Source: Gymnogyps californianus (lineage: Eukaryota; Chordata; Aves; Accipitriformes; Cathartidae). Taken from it: 64,000 nt of DNA. The notes under the pieces are model-generated. The model was given only the letters and a program-made list of their open reading frames with translations. It did no database searches and was not told the origin of the DNA. The stretch spans positions 96,722,914-96,786,913 of the forward strand of contig NC_059471.1 in NCBI RefSeq assembly GCF_018139145.2, read 5' to 3'. A program made the position numbers and the translations under genes. This document shows, in pieces, positions 12,584 through 25,376 of this stretch; position 1 is the first letter of the stretch, and each line of letters starts with the position of its first letter.

Positions 12584-14530
12584 AAACGGTGATTTTACGT
12601 CAACATTTTCTGTTCCTAGTGTTGAAATTAATTTGGAGGGGTCTTGATATCTTCTGCTCCTGGAGAAATGTGCAAAAGTGAGACATCAGCAACGAACAGG
12701 GGTGAGCAGTGTCAGGGCACGGGACATCAGAGACCTGACTTTGTGGAACCTCTGGAAGAAATGAGGAGGCACGTTGCTGCCGGCAGCTCCATCACAGCCA
12801 TCCGGGTGTCATTGAGTGCAGAAGCCAACGGTCTGCCTCACTCCCTGTGCATGATTGTACTGGAGTTCTCAAATAATCCTTACAGTGTTCATTTAGGGAA
12901 TTCATGTTTTGCTTCCAAAATGGTTTGGGTTTGTTTCTTTTCTAATTTTGTCTTTATTTTTTAGTTTATCAGGAAAGCCAAGGGAAACAGCATTACTGCC
13001 TAAATGTCTCCTTCCTATGGTATCCTTTTAAAAATTGCTTGGACAGGAGGGAAAATGTTTATATATATACTTAATATATAAGAAGATTATAAAAAGCACT
13101 AACAACTTCAGCACAGGGAATTTTCGGGGAAATTAATGACTAGCTGAGGTTAATGGCCCTCAGCTTCACATTGGTCCATCAACTCTCCCAGTCAGTCATT
13201 AATTCCCAGGAAATGCCTTGTGCCTTGATTGTTATTGCTTTAATACATTAAATTCAAGTTAAAGGCTTGACTTAATGTTTAGCCACTATAAAGTAAAACA
13301 CAAGGAAGTGTTCCCACTGGACATATTCACTGTCAAATATATTTTTATTTACCTTATTTTCTGTAGGTATTTAAACAGAGGAATTGAATACTCATTTACC
13401 AATTTGCATTGTTTTTACCGCTCATAATAGTACACAAAAAATCCTCCATACATCTTTGTCATTTATTTAATATTTCATTAAAGATATCTTATCTGAGTTC
13501 AAATATGACCGAATGTGCAAAATACAGACATGACTATATATGATAAGATGACGAAATTAAAAATTGATCAGAACTAGTTTTGTTGTACCTAATTAGTATC
13601 ATACTAGTTTTATTATTGCAGAAAAAAGACACTATGATTATTTACAAGCTCCAGGAGAAAGTGAAAAATCAATGACTGTTTTGGCCCCAAACCAATTGAA
13701 AGGTGGAAATCTGATGATGTCAGTTGTTCTTGTGAAATTTCTGCCATTGTGACCTCCCTCACAGAGAAAAATGCTGTGGATAGGATTTTTTTTCTGCCAT
13801 GTTCTGATAAACCTGAGTTGGATTTCAAAAAAAAGACCAACCCAAATAACCCCCCAAAAAACCCCACCTGGATTTAGAGTGAATTCTGGTCTAAAAGCAT
13901 GGTTTCCAGCAATGCTGAAAATGTCCTAGTTTTTTTTCTTGAGTCATTTTATTTGTTACTGAATTACTCTTCAGATGTGCTTAGGCACATTTTTAAACAC
14001 AGCCAGTTCACTTTCCTTCAACACATGAAGACAACAGATGAAGAAAAACCTTACTTTCTTCATTAAACTCAAACTGTTGGTGTTTCTATTTCATTCAATG
14101 GCTAAATAATGTACTCTTTCCACTGTGGAAAATAGTTGCACATGGGCTGAAAAACGTGTTTCTGAAACTTTAACATTTCATAGACAAACCTAGTTTCTGG
14201 TGCCGCTTCATTAAAGCCAACAGTTACGATGAGGATAAATCTGACTTACTGTAATGTGACTGTATACTAAAGTGAGGTTTGATTTGATGTGTACGTAAAA
14301 GCACATCAGAATCACTACTAGATTTCTGCGTTAAGTTTTCAGGGGTCTGGCAACTGTCACACAGCCACTGTCATGCATTGTTCAAGACAGTATACACTCA
14401 AAACTCCTTGGGATGTGAGATGATGCTAAATCAGGCCAAAATATGAGACAAAAGCTGCTTATAAAGGGATTCAGACAACTTGGTCTATATTTTGACTGAT
14501 ACTCTCCTGATGAGTGACTTTGTACATCAT

Positions 14531-14592
14531 CTGAACTATCTCTGCCTCAGTTTTGCCAGACAGTAAAATGAGAAAAATGCTCATAAGGTAAA
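14531..14592 (+). repeat. MIR-like (CORE-SINE) fossil
   Basis: The string TCTCTGCCTCAGTTTTGCCA followed by CAGTAAAATGAGAAAAATG closely parallels the MIR segment 'TCTGTGCCTCAGTTTCC-CATCTGTAAAATGGGGATAAT', in the right order and with only a few changed bases. MIR belongs to an old tRNA-derived SINE group present in amniotes. The copy is short and its ends are not visible. Confidence 0.55.
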
Positions 14593-16504
14593 GAGAAAGA
14601 GGGGAAAAAAAGGTTATTGTCACTTTGAATTTGATACTCCACATTGGTAGTCCTGCCAATGCAATGCTTGTAGCGTAATTCTGCGCTACAATCAATTCCC
14701 CATTCTCCAGGATCGGGGGCTGGGACAAGTTGCACACTGGGGTCATGCAGGTGTTGGAAGCACAGTGCAGAGACACCCACACTGTTCATCCATAGTTGGC
14801 TTTGAGTTGGAGCCAAGGAGGCTAGCTAGAACCCAAGTGGTTTGTGCAGAGCTACTGGGCATCTCTTCACCCAGCTATAGATGATCTCGATTACTCACCT
14901 CACACAATAAATAACTGGCTGCAATGGTAATGTGGTAAAATCTCCCAAATTGCCCGGTCTGGCACTGTTAAAATGTACAGAAAATATAGTCAGCTTATGG
15001 TCATCCCACCCCCACAGGAGAGGAACTAGGAAAAAAAGCCACAGAGAAAGAAGAAGAAGAGGAAAAGTGGCAGGCATCCTGAATGAAGATGGTTTGCAGC
15101 CACACGGAGCCCCCCTGCACACGTCTGCCTGCAGGCTCAGGCAGATTTCAGTGCCTTGGTCCACCATCTGGCTCTTATGTGGACGGCACCTTCATAGCTG
15201 GGAAGAGCACTTGGACTGCATGTGAGCCAAGTGATAGCTTCAGATATGATGCATAAATGTGAGGTACCTTATGAAAATCTGCAATTTTGCATCTGCTTTC
15301 CTGACTGAATAATCTCACCATACAGGACAAAACTGCTCTAAATTCTCCATTCTTGAAACCAGTGTTTCTTGCCTTTTCCTGATGAAACCTGTGAGATATA
15401 TTGGGTAATCTCTCTGGACGTTTACATTACTGGTGTCAGCTGTGCCTCTTTACAAAGCTGCCAACTCTGCTTTGAATGTGCCACCTTCCCCTTTCTCAGT
15501 TGGCTGTTCTTCCCACACCTTCAGTACCATCCTTATCACCATGCCTTTGCTTGGCTAGGGCACATGATCATGGATGTGCATCACACCATGGCATGGAGCC
15601 GGGGAGAGGCGGTGGCGTTGGGCCACATTGTGAGCCACAGTCTGTCCTGCAGGACTCAGGTAAGCACCCCGCAGGAGACACGCGTTCCTGGCAGCATGTC
15701 TGTTGCAGCCTCTCTCCACTCAGCAGATGCATCACGTCCTGTGTCAGAGCCAGCAGCTGGCCCTCGCACGGGGCTCTGAAGCAGGACAGGGCCCTGGTGT
15801 TGCAGATGTACAACAAGACATGGAAGCAAAGAAGGTTTGGGAATAGAGGGTACAGGAGAGGCACGGAGGAGAAAGTTTCTAGTAAGAGTGGGGAAGAAGT
15901 TGACAACAGGGGGATGTGGGTCTCATTTGAAGAAATGCAGTGAATGCAACCAGTCATCACAGCTCTCAGCACCTGAAATTTTTGGAGTTGGTTTGCAGTG
16001 GGAAAAAGTGGGACTGTACTGGGAACTGGACCGCCATTTCCATCCTAGTTCAGACTGCCTTTTGTGGTGATGGAAGCAACCCTCCAGACATTAGCTGAAC
16101 AGGAGCCTGGCATGGGGAATTATGCCCAATGCTTCAGACAGCCTGAAGCAAGGGCTCTCTGTGTGGTTGTAAGCTGATCCAGTTTGTCTCAGTAGGATGT
16201 TCAGGCTGAAGGCTGATGATGATAATTGAAATGTTGACATTAGCTATTTAATTGCACAGCAAACAAATATCATTCATCTCTATAGCTTTTTTACATTTAT
16301 AAAAAGAAAGTGTTTCATCTACTGTGGTAGATGGAGTGTCAACCAATTGCTAGAACTGCTACAGATCTTCACCTCAAAACTGTGTCTGAATCAAGATATT
16401 GCTTATTTTGTATTAAAAAAATCCTCAATTTTCCTATAGATTCCACAAATGTAAACATTTCATAGCTGCTAAAATTGCTTGCTATTCCCCCAGCCAGCTG
16501 CAAA

Positions 16505-16622
16505 AGTATTCACATTTAATATTTTTCAACAATTGGTTATTATTTATTAAAATATTATATAAGAAATTTTAATAATTTATCCTATAATAATTTACTTTAT
16601 AATAATTTCTACAATATATTGA
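16505..16622. repeat. AT-rich low-complexity block
   Basis: This stretch of about 120 bp is almost entirely A and T, with imperfect repetition of TAATAATTTA-like strings around 16570-16610. No coding or transposon signal is seen. Confidence 0.7.
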
Positions 16623-19600
16623 ACTTTTCCTCAGTACAAATAATGGTGTCAAACCAGAAATTGAAAAACAAGGGGCACTCTGAGGTAGATTGCATTGAAT
16701 CTAATAAAAGCTAATAACAATAATAAACAAACAGCACAGCTACTCTCTGAAGGCACTGGGTTGCATAGGGAGCACTGAAAAAAGCCATATGTGAGAGCCT
16801 GTCTCATAATTCTCTAGTTTCTCTTAACATCAGCAGTGGCCAACGTGTTGCAGGGTTTTTCAAACAATACTACTGTGTCTAATAAAAGCATAGTCCTGGC
16901 TGATCCAAAATGGGGAGATTATTTCTCAGGAGCCACAGGGCACCATGGCCATCTCATCTTCCCGCTTTCGGAGGGCAAACCCTGGGCCAGAGGGGTGAAG
17001 CGATGGCAGGGCTAGTGGTGCGCCTAAGGGCCACACACCAGCAGCGCATCCCTGCCATCGCCTCGGGGTCCGTTTCAGCTCAGGGAGGTCCATGCGCTTT
17101 AGGAGACGCCTGTTGCAAGCACAGCTCTGGCACAGTGAGATGCTGCATCTTACTGCCTGTTTTGAAGCCAGGCTGCTGTGATGCCTCCAAAAGTCTCATC
17201 TTCAGCATCTCACCTGGGACTGCAACCCTGTATCCCACTGACCCCAACAGCCGTGATGGGAGCTGATGGGCTGCAGGTGGGACTGGCTCTCCTTCTTCCT
17301 GTTAGCTCAGGAAGGAGATTGCTGCCACGTGAGTCATGCTTGCAACCAGTCTATTAATACAATTTAAAAACAACAACTACCACAACCCACTCACGCCCCC
17401 CATTCAGTAACACACCATCAGACACCTTTCATTCCCTCCCTATCATTTCATCCATTCTAAGTTTTTCCAAAATATCAAAAGCTGGTAACACTGCTGGCCC
17501 GTTCATATTTTCCTCTTGTCAGCTAGTACTATTTACTTAGTAGACATACAGGATTGTATCTGCTCTTCTTTATTTGTTTCAAATGAAACTTTGCTAAATA
17601 CAGCCTGAAATTGCAACTAACTTGCTGTGAAGCTATAGTAAGCAGTTCAAAAGAGCATTCTGGCAGTAAAATTATTTTTAGCCATTTACGTTCTCTATCT
17701 CTGTCTCTCTTATCATTGCCACCGCTCTTTAAGCAAGCTGCTTGTTAACATTTTAGAAGTAGCTCACAGAGGCCTTGATGTGGTTTAATATGCTCTTTGC
17801 CTTCTAAAGACTCTACCTGCAAGTTTTGTTTGCATACATCTCTCGTGAGGCTAGGTCATGGAACACCAGGGTACTGTACAGCTCGCCCAATAGCCTAATA
17901 TACATTGTTATATAGTTTTGAACTGTGGTTTTTAGCCTGTGTCCTGCAGCCCATTACCGGGTGCCCACCTCTTTTAATATTAATAATCAACCAACATCTA
18001 GGCAAGGACTTTCTGAGGACGCCAGCACAGCATGGTTGAAATCTACTTTGACAGATTATCTTGAACAGAGAGTTTGTTTTCTAGGATCCATTAAATGAAA
18101 AAAAAAATTATAACATGTGCTCTGTCTAGGTGTCTAATACTGTCTTAGTTTATTTGGCCTCCTGAGCTGCTTCTCTGTACCGCAGCTCTGCCTGTAACTT
18201 CCTCACACTGTGCTGCACTTTGGCAAAATCCAAGTCTGATAGGGAAGCTTAGCCCACAGTGCCTGTGCATGGGGAGTCCGCTTCCCTGGTGAAATTCAGT
18301 TCCATCCACAATCTCTTTTCATGCGTTCATATTTACACAAAGGCAACCTTCATGCTCCCAACTCCATTTGATCTTCCATGTTGTCCCTCCACACAGGTTA
18401 GCTCCTTTTTATTCAAATCCTCCCCAGATTCACTTCCATTGTGCATTGTAGATGCAGTCACTTGACATAATGAACTCTCTTCACAGCTGTAGAAATTATT
18501 GTTGAACTGTCAGTTCTGTTAAAATGTCAGGATTACCAGTTACCCAGCTGGTCATCTGAGCAGGAAGAACTACCTAATGGGCTCATTTGCTGCTGCCTGG
18601 TGCATGGGAGACGTGAGAGATTTCTGCAGGGCAGCCGGGCAGCACCATGGCTTGCTAGGTTGAGAACGAAAAACTCTGGCCACTTCCTTTGCTGATTAAA
18701 TGCCACCTCTGCCCTACAAATACATAAATGAGAAAATATGAATTTGAGGCTAATTATAATTTTCCATTAATAAGGCAAGCCCACGTTTTGTACGGAAAAA
18801 AAAATAAGTTAGTGCTTTGGTGGTAGAAATAATTTGTTAACCAAAAAACGTGGCTGAGACTTTCCAGCTTCAGGATCTGTGCCTTTTCAAAACAAATATT
18901 CCAGTTTCACAATACTTGCAACACAGCCTGATCAATGCTAGCACGCAGCTTCATGTATGGATCACTGGTGCTGAAACTGCTCTCACTGGAATTTTTGATC
19001 TAGTTCTACTCAAAGTCCATAAAATACATAGAGAACCAGAATTTTGAAACCAAACATTTTTGAAACTCGGGAAGCACAGATTTCTGGTTTGGATCCATAC
19101 TCAGTCTAGAAGGACATACTAGCTTGAAATGGATAGGCTAATGCTGTTAAAGATACTATGGGCTTTCGATATAAATAAGTTCTACAAATCTTGTAAAGCT
19201 TCATCCACTGCCAGTCTTAATATAACGTTTCCTCTCCTAGAAAGGAGATTATGGTTTCGAGACATTTGTCTCAATTAGTTCGCTTGCCAGTTTAAACACT
19301 TTTGCCAGTTTAAATTATGTATCATTTAAAAATAAATTTACAGAAAAAAGTCCTAGAAAATGATTTGCAATCTATTTAAATAATTAGCTGTAGCTATTAT
19401 AACATGTTAGACTGATAGTATCAGCAGATGATATCAATTTATCATTTGTTGATTATGGTTCAAAACATAGGTAAAATCCCAAGAAATTACAATCCAACAT
19501 TGAGAGTATAAAATTGTATTATTACAACTGAACTGGAGAGGAGTGCTGGGATTTGACTGTCTGAATTTTTTCCTGGGAAAAATATCAGCCAGAAATCATA

Positions 19601-20742
19601 GTTGGGAGACCCAGAAGATCTTACTTGCTATCACTTATTTTAGGTAACACAAGGACATAGCATAGAGATTAGCCTGATATAAATGTGGGAGAGTATTAAG
19701 GTCGAGAAGCCTCCTGTACTTCCCAGAGAAAACATTATTTATGATTCACTGGGAAGAGCTGAACTATGTTACACTGAACAAACCATCCGGTGAGGAATGA
19801 TGGGCTCAGACACCTTTGCAATTCACTAGAGCCAGTCTTTATATTTTGTAGGGCCAGGACAGCTTTTGCTGACACTTTTTCTCTATCCAGGAATATAAAT
19901 ATTAGACTAAAAAAATAAACTAAAGGCTGAACTAAAAGTTTGTACAGTCCATTATTATTACTAAAATGGAAATTAATTTCTCTCTCTATGCATCCCTAAA
20001 TAGGTTTCTGTTCTGTCTAATTGGCCTGAGAAGTGAAACAAAGTTGCTTGCTAGAATATCTATTTTCATGTATGTATTAATCTAAAAGGAATTCCATTTA
20101 ATCTTTCCCTATTTGTAAGCCTTCACAGACTGGATACAAATTGTAACTTTTAAGTGCTCCTTTTAGTGCCATACCAGTGTCATGTTCCGCTAACTATGAA
20201 CTAAGTCGCTTCACAATGATGCTGAGGGTGCAGCAATTTCCATCATTGTATGCAGTATTGGAAGAGCACAGGGTGTTCTGCATTTTAGGGTACCAAAGTG
20301 TTTGTCTTCTAAAAGATCTTTTCCAAATGTTTGTTCCTTTTAAAACTTTTTGCTTTCAAAATGTAGCTTTCCAAGTTTGCTCTTGGATGTCTTTTGTTTT
20401 GGTTTGGGTTTTTTTTTGCTTTGATTTGTTTTGTTTTGTTTTAATGAGAGCAAAAGTTGTCAAATACATTCTCTCAGTCTTAGGTGTGGGAAAGCTCTGG
20501 TAAATCTTGCCAGCAAGGTACATATAAAAATTATCACTGATCCTAATTTCCTACCTCTCCGGAACACCAGGAAATCAGCAAAATAGCCACTGATTTTTGT
20601 TCCATCATTTCCTTTCCTGGTTCATCCTGTGATCTTCCAGGCCAAAAGCAGGTCCCTGATACTAAAAAATATAAAACTCCTGCAGTTCTGTACCCGGGTA
20701 TTAATTCTGATTCCTAGCTTCTCTTCTGGAGAAAGAGGATTA

Positions 20743-20802
20743 AATTCTGGCTCCATTGCAGCCAGTTGCAAAACGCCTGCCAACCTCAACAGGGGCAGAA
20801 TT
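20743..20802. repeat. Old inverted (fold-back) repeat
   Basis: The left arm AATTCTGGCTCCATTG (20743-20758) and the right arm CAACAGGGGCAGAATT (20787-20802) are imperfect reverse complements, with 12 of 16 bases pairing across a 28-base loop. The text resembles a scattered amniote repeat I remember with arms like 'AATTCTGGCCCCATTG'; I cannot name the family with certainty. Confidence 0.5.
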
Positions 20803-21305
20803 CCACCCAGAAATTTCACTCCACACTACCTGTGAAGCTTCTGCGCTGGGGTGCATAGCATGTCCCCAGCTGGACCTCCGGCTGCTGTGCTGCCAGAGCT
20901 CTGCGGGACCTCAGCAGGAGGACTGCCAGAGTAAGAATGGCAGGGCATGCCCTTAAGTAATTTTAGTTTTCTAACCAGTAAATGGACGTAACTCAGGGAG
21001 GTAGCGACAGCAATACCTCTTGCAACTTCTCTATTCTTGTTTTTTCTTTAACAAGCTAGACCTCAGTATGGATTTTTATCTTTTTTTTTTTGATTAAAAA
21101 TGTATCTTCTATCTACTTTTCCAAGTATAAAAATAAGGTACAAATACTTGCATATTCCCCAATATTTAATCTGCTATGTCATATGCTTAGGACTTTTACT
21201 TCTCTTTAAGGAAAAAAAAAGGAGACAGACTTGTTTGCGTTATGTTTTTTTTACTCTAAGAAAATGAAATTAAAATATAGCTGTATTGAATAATACGATA
21301 CTGTT

Positions 21306-21374
21306 GTGTATAGATATATGTTTGTGTGTATGCATACATATATGTATATATACATACAAATACACACACATGTG
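21306..21374. repeat. Alternating purine-pyrimidine tract
   Basis: TG, TA and CA steps dominate for about 70 bases, including the self-complementary GTATATATAC and CATATATG. It is an imperfect (TG/TA/CA) microsatellite with no long perfect run. Confidence 0.75.
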
Positions 21375-23003
21375 ATTTGAGTTTGCATGGCCAAGCATTA
21401 AATTGCAGGCTATCTCTCTTGAGATAAAGCTATTTTTTGACCTTTTTTAGCTCAGGATGATACAGCCTTCACATGGCTGTTGAACTGAAGGAATGTAGCA
21501 GCAGTGTCAAGTTCGTGTCATGCATACATCATGGGACTTAAAATGTCATTCAGTCCACAAGAATAGCTCACTATATGCTCTACACTGAAAAAAATTTAAA
21601 ATCTAGATGTGACTGTACTGAAGCTATGATTTTAAAAATCTGTGTGTGTCCAAAATTCATTTCTTTTGATGTCAGTCCAGCCAAGTATAGTCTCATGGTC
21701 ATATGCCTCTCACAGTTAACTTCCTCTTTGATAGAGTCATTAAACCCAGCTGAAAATGAGGTACTCTGTGGTTTAAGAACTCGTTCGAAATTTAGGCTGT
21801 GCATTGTCAGAGCCGTGTTTTAAATAAAGGATTTTTGAATTCTGAAAAAGCATCAGTTCCTGCATGCCTCCGCTCATACTTTCTCTAGGGACAGCAAAGT
21901 CCTTTTCAGGAGCATCACTGAAGTCCAGAGAGAGCTGGGCAGTGGCGTGGGGGCAGCACCCAGGCATAGACGCACTGAGCCAGACCAGCCATGCCCTGTA
22001 CCATGATCCTCTTTTCACTCTCCCTCTGTCCACCAAGACCACAAGCAAAACGTATTTACAAATAACAGAATTAGCTGTACCATGCGATTAGTTAAACTCT
22101 TTCTTAAAAACATGTGGGCTGGCCCCCTCTCCACCACAAGCGTTATAAATAACTTGCTTCCTGGCTGTCGTGTTGACAAACTGAACTCCTTCCACCACCT
22201 CCACCACCCCCACGTTCTCCCTTCACAAACACATGATACTTCTCCCAGGACTTCAAAGTTTGTTTCTCAAACACTTTTGGGGGGCAGGAGGGAGGAAAGA
22301 GGAATAAGTGTGTTCACATAGGTCAAAAATGTCAATTAAAACCAAATCCTTGCTTGTTGTATGCTGGGACATGCAGGAACTAAGCCCCAACCTGTTTTGA
22401 AAGTAGCACAAAATGTTAGCACAGAGATGCTCTGCAAAGATTAGAAACCTTGAACTTCAGAAATCCTGCAGTACTTTTTAGGTGACACTGAAGTGGACTG
22501 AAATCCACCCAAGTGTTGCACAGAGGTAGCCACTTCCAGCTTGCATCTTACTTAGATGTCTCAGTGATGCTCATTTAATTTCCTATTCCAAGGCTTTATG
22601 CTCTTACTTAAAGGCCAGCTAATGACTGACCTTGTGAAATTCCCTTTTCAGTGCCAATGATTCGATCAGCAGCATATTGGAAAGTAAAATACTCCCCAAT
22701 TTAAATGCGAAAGCCTTACTGCATACACAGACATAAAATACCTTCTAGCAAGTGCTTCATGTCCAGTGCTTTACGGACAGGGCTGAAGGGTTCTCTTTCT
22801 GCGATGGAGTCATTAAGGTCCAGAAACAAGTAACGAGAAGTTTCAAGTGACCCAGTGTAAGCATGCATCAGGTTGTCACGGTTTAACCCCAGCCGGCAAC
22901 TAAGCACCACACAGCCGCTCACTCACTCACTCCCCCCTGGTGGGATGGGGGAGAGAATCGGAAGAGTAAAAGCGAGAAAACTCATGGGCTGAGATAAAGA
23001 CAG

Positions 23004-23009
23004 TTTAAT
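23004..23009 (-). terminator. LTR polyadenylation signal (ATTAAA)
   Basis: ATTAAA on the minus strand lies downstream of the LTR TATA box and about 130 bases from the 3' end of the LTR. ATTAAA is the commonest variant of AATAAA. Whether it is used is unknown. Confidence 0.5.
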
Positions 23010-23189
23010 AGGTAAAGCCAAAGTTGTGCACACAAGCAAAGCAAAACAAGGGATTCATTCACTACTTCCCATCGGCAGGCAGGTGTTCAGCCATCTCCAG
23101 GAAAGCAGGGCTCCATCACGTGTAACGGGTACTTGGGAAGACAAACGCCATAACTCCGAACGTCCCCCCCTCCTTCTTCATCCCCCAGC

Positions 23190-23197
23190 TTTATATG
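23190..23197 (-). promoter_or_regulatory. LTR TATA box (CATATAAA)
   Basis: The minus strand reads CATATAAAGCTGGGGGA, a canonical TATA box in the middle of the LTR. It would direct transcription toward lower coordinates. Confidence 0.55.
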
Positions 23198-23469
23198 CTG
23201 AGCATGACATCATATGATATGGGATATCCCTTTGGTCAGTTGGGGTCAGCTGTCCCAGCTGTGTCCCCTCCCAACTTCTTGTGCACCCCCAGCCTCCTCA
23301 CTGGTGGGGTGGGGTGAGAGGCAGAAAAGGCCTTGGCTCTTTAAGCACTGCTCAGCAATAACAAAAACATCCCTGTGTTATCAACACTGTTTTCAGCACA
23401 AATCCAAAACATAGCCCCATACTAGCTACTATGAAGAAAATTAACTCTATCCCAGCCAAAACCAGCACA

Positions 23470-24989
23470 CAAGTTAAGTGAACAAACTTAGTGGTAACGA
23501 GGTATCTCTGTCTCTTGTTCGGGAGTCTCCCAAATGCTGACTTGTTTTTTACCTATACGAAGCATCTGATGTCACTTTTCTGTGTGGGTGGAAAATGCTG
23601 TACAAAGGTTAAACAAGTTCTTTCATCCTTGCTCGTGAAAGTAAGCTCGTATTGCATTTCCAGTAACTAAGTGCATTACTATAACAGGCTGGGGATTTAC
23701 TTTATGCATACGTGTGTACCTCTGGTGACTAACTGGCCGTGTGTTCTCTCCCTTCCTCTTAATCTTGCTCAAATTATTGCTTAATCTGAATGCTCTTTTG
23801 GCCTGAGTTTATAAAGATAGTGCAGCCAACATTTCCAGCTATCAGTAAGTAGGCTTCGTAGCACAGGACCACACGCTCTGCATGCTACAGAAAGGAGCTT
23901 TTTAGAAATTAAAGTGTAAAGACTTACATCCCATAGAATAGCCTATTTCTTCAGCCAAGTAGTTAAACAGAGCCATCGCTGAGTACAGCACAGGAGCATG
24001 CATTTGCATTTGAGCATAGGAAAAATCCCACTGGCAGTAGCTTAATACTAAGCAACTGATTATGAGTTTTGTTAGATGGAGGCCTATAAAAAGCTGGAAT
24101 CAGTGGAGTTACCTCAGTGGATATAGTGCACTAGAACTATCCAAAAACCTTTAATAAAGTGGTTTTTTTCTAGAAAGGCTGTTTAACATACGTGGCAGAC
24201 CGGGATGCTGGAGAAACCCTCCTCACGGCTGAGATATGAAGGCCATGAACGAGTTGCACTCAGAGGTGCGGCTGAAGGTTAAGGAGCTTTGCGCAAGTAA
24301 TTTTTTGCTAGCATAGTTCCCGTACTGCAGGAGGGTAGGTGTATCAGCACAGAGATCATCACAGCTACCTAACGGAGGCTGTGCAAACCAGGAGGGCTCG
24401 CAGCCTCCCACACTACCTACTGCTGCCAGCTTCACCTGAGCTAACAAGTTCAAAGGCAGCTAAGATGTGCCTGCATGAGCTCCGGTAACAGCTCTGCGCT
24501 CACAACTGGAGCACCGTATAGAGGCGTGAAATGAAGAGTAAGAACACACAACCTAAACGGCCAGGCAGAAACTGAGGCAGGTGTCTCAGGTCTTCGAGCA
24601 TCTGCAGAACACACACACACACACGCATGCACATGCACGCACACACACACGCACACACACACAGAATTGGCCAAAATTGAGGAAAAACATGGTGAGGACC
24701 CTAACAAGGCCAAGTGAATGGCAGCCCAGTACATACTGGTAAATAAAAAGCAATGACCACTAATAGAAGCGATTGGAAAGTCACAGACACTTTATTGACT
24801 TATAAGCTGTGACACTCTGGAAAAGGGTTGGATCACTCCTGACGACAGCTCTGCAGGAAAGCTTCTGTAGAGTATGTCATCTGTGTGGAAAAAAAAAAAA
24901 AAGGCAAACGATGTATTATGAGGCGTAAGAAACTGGGTGGAAAATGCATTATAAACAACATAATGTGATAGGTAAATGAATAATACACT
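23470..24989. other. Unique non-coding DNA
   Basis: No exon or RNA gene is recognised. A 35-base string at 24091-24125 with CAGTGGAGTTACCTCAGTGG resembles an old amniote repeat in which 'CAATGGAGTTACTCC' is typical. A (CA)n repeat lies at 24609-24663 and a run of 14 A at 24889-24902. Confidence 0.6.
24609..24663. repeat. (CA)n microsatellite, interrupted
   Basis: AC dinucleotides run for 55 bases, broken by CGCATGCACATGCACGC and a single CGC. An open frame on the minus strand through it (Cys-Val repeats) is a by-product of the repeat. Confidence 0.9.
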
Positions 24990-25376
24990 GCCAACTGGGA
25001 TGCTGCATTCAATTTTTGCCAGTGCTTTTACAGGAGATAATACAGTAACAGAGGGGATTCAGATAAAAAATAATTAAAATAAGTAGAGGAATGAAGAATT
25101 TTCTATATGAAAAGATAAAAAGGATTAGGTCCATTTAATTTAAAGACAAAATAAGAAGGAATATATTAGAGGTTGCAATATGATGACTCTAATACAAATG
25201 AAATATCCTGTGCTCCTATTCAACATTTCTCTCATTCAAGAATTGGAAACATTACATGATAAAAATCCATAAGAAGTGATAAAAGACTGCATTTGTTCAC
25301 ACAACACAAATACAAAATTATTCTCTGGAACTCTTTGTTCTAGCAGGTTTAAAAAGGACTGAACACTTATAAAGAA
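24990..25376 (+). mobile_element. Ancient CR1-type LINE remnant (C-terminal ORF2 and UTR)
   Basis: The sequence tracks an old CR1/L3-like consensus in order: a degraded 'GGGATGCTGCATTCAATTTT' part, then GATAAAAAGGATTAGG, later TTCACACAACACAAATACAA and CTCTGGAACTCTTTG, which parallels the CR1 'CACACAACGCA...GTGGAACTCATTG' segment. All of these lie in the same orientation with plausible spacing. Many stop codons and deletions show it is long dead and far older than the CR1 copies at 12.0 and 45.4 kb. The 3' tail is not recognisable. Confidence 0.65.

Larger units (their letters stand above)
12584..22873. other. Unique non-coding DNA with small fossils
   Basis: No exon or RNA gene is recognised over about 10 kb. 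Open frames up to about 155 codons around 15369-15972 overlap each other on both strands and match nothing I know. Slightly GC-richer patches occur near 15000-15780 and 16900-17280. Small features listed separately are a MIR-like fossil, an AT-rich block, an old inverted repeat and an alternating purine-pyrimidine tract. Confidence 0.6.
22874..23469 (-). mobile_element. Solo LTR of an avian endogenous retrovirus (596 bp)
   Basis: Plus-strand ends are TGTCACGGTTTAACCCC and CCAGCCAAAACCAGCACA, so the element has the TG...CA termini of retroviral LTRs. On the minus strand it begins TGTGCTGGTTTTGGCTGGGA, an LTR start I recognise from many bird genomes. In that orientation a TATA box CATATAAA lies at 23197-23190 and a possible poly(A) signal ATTAAA at 23009-23004, in the expected order. 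Flanking pentamers CAGGT (22869-22873) and CAAGT (23470-23474) differ at one base and are probably the target-site duplication. No gag, pol or env sequence adjoins, so the provirus was lost by LTR-LTR recombination, leaving a solo copy. Confidence 0.9.

Noticed and set aside
15369..15972. Open frames of 134-155 codons
   Set aside because: They overlap each other in three frames on both strands, lack splice context and match no family I know.
18630..18655. REST/RE1-like string around GCAGCACCATGGC
   Set aside because: The left half fits, but the right half (expected GGACAGCGCC) does not, so it is probably chance.
24450..24734. Cys-Val-rich minus-strand open frame
   Set aside because: It is the translation of the (CA)n microsatellite at 24609-24663.
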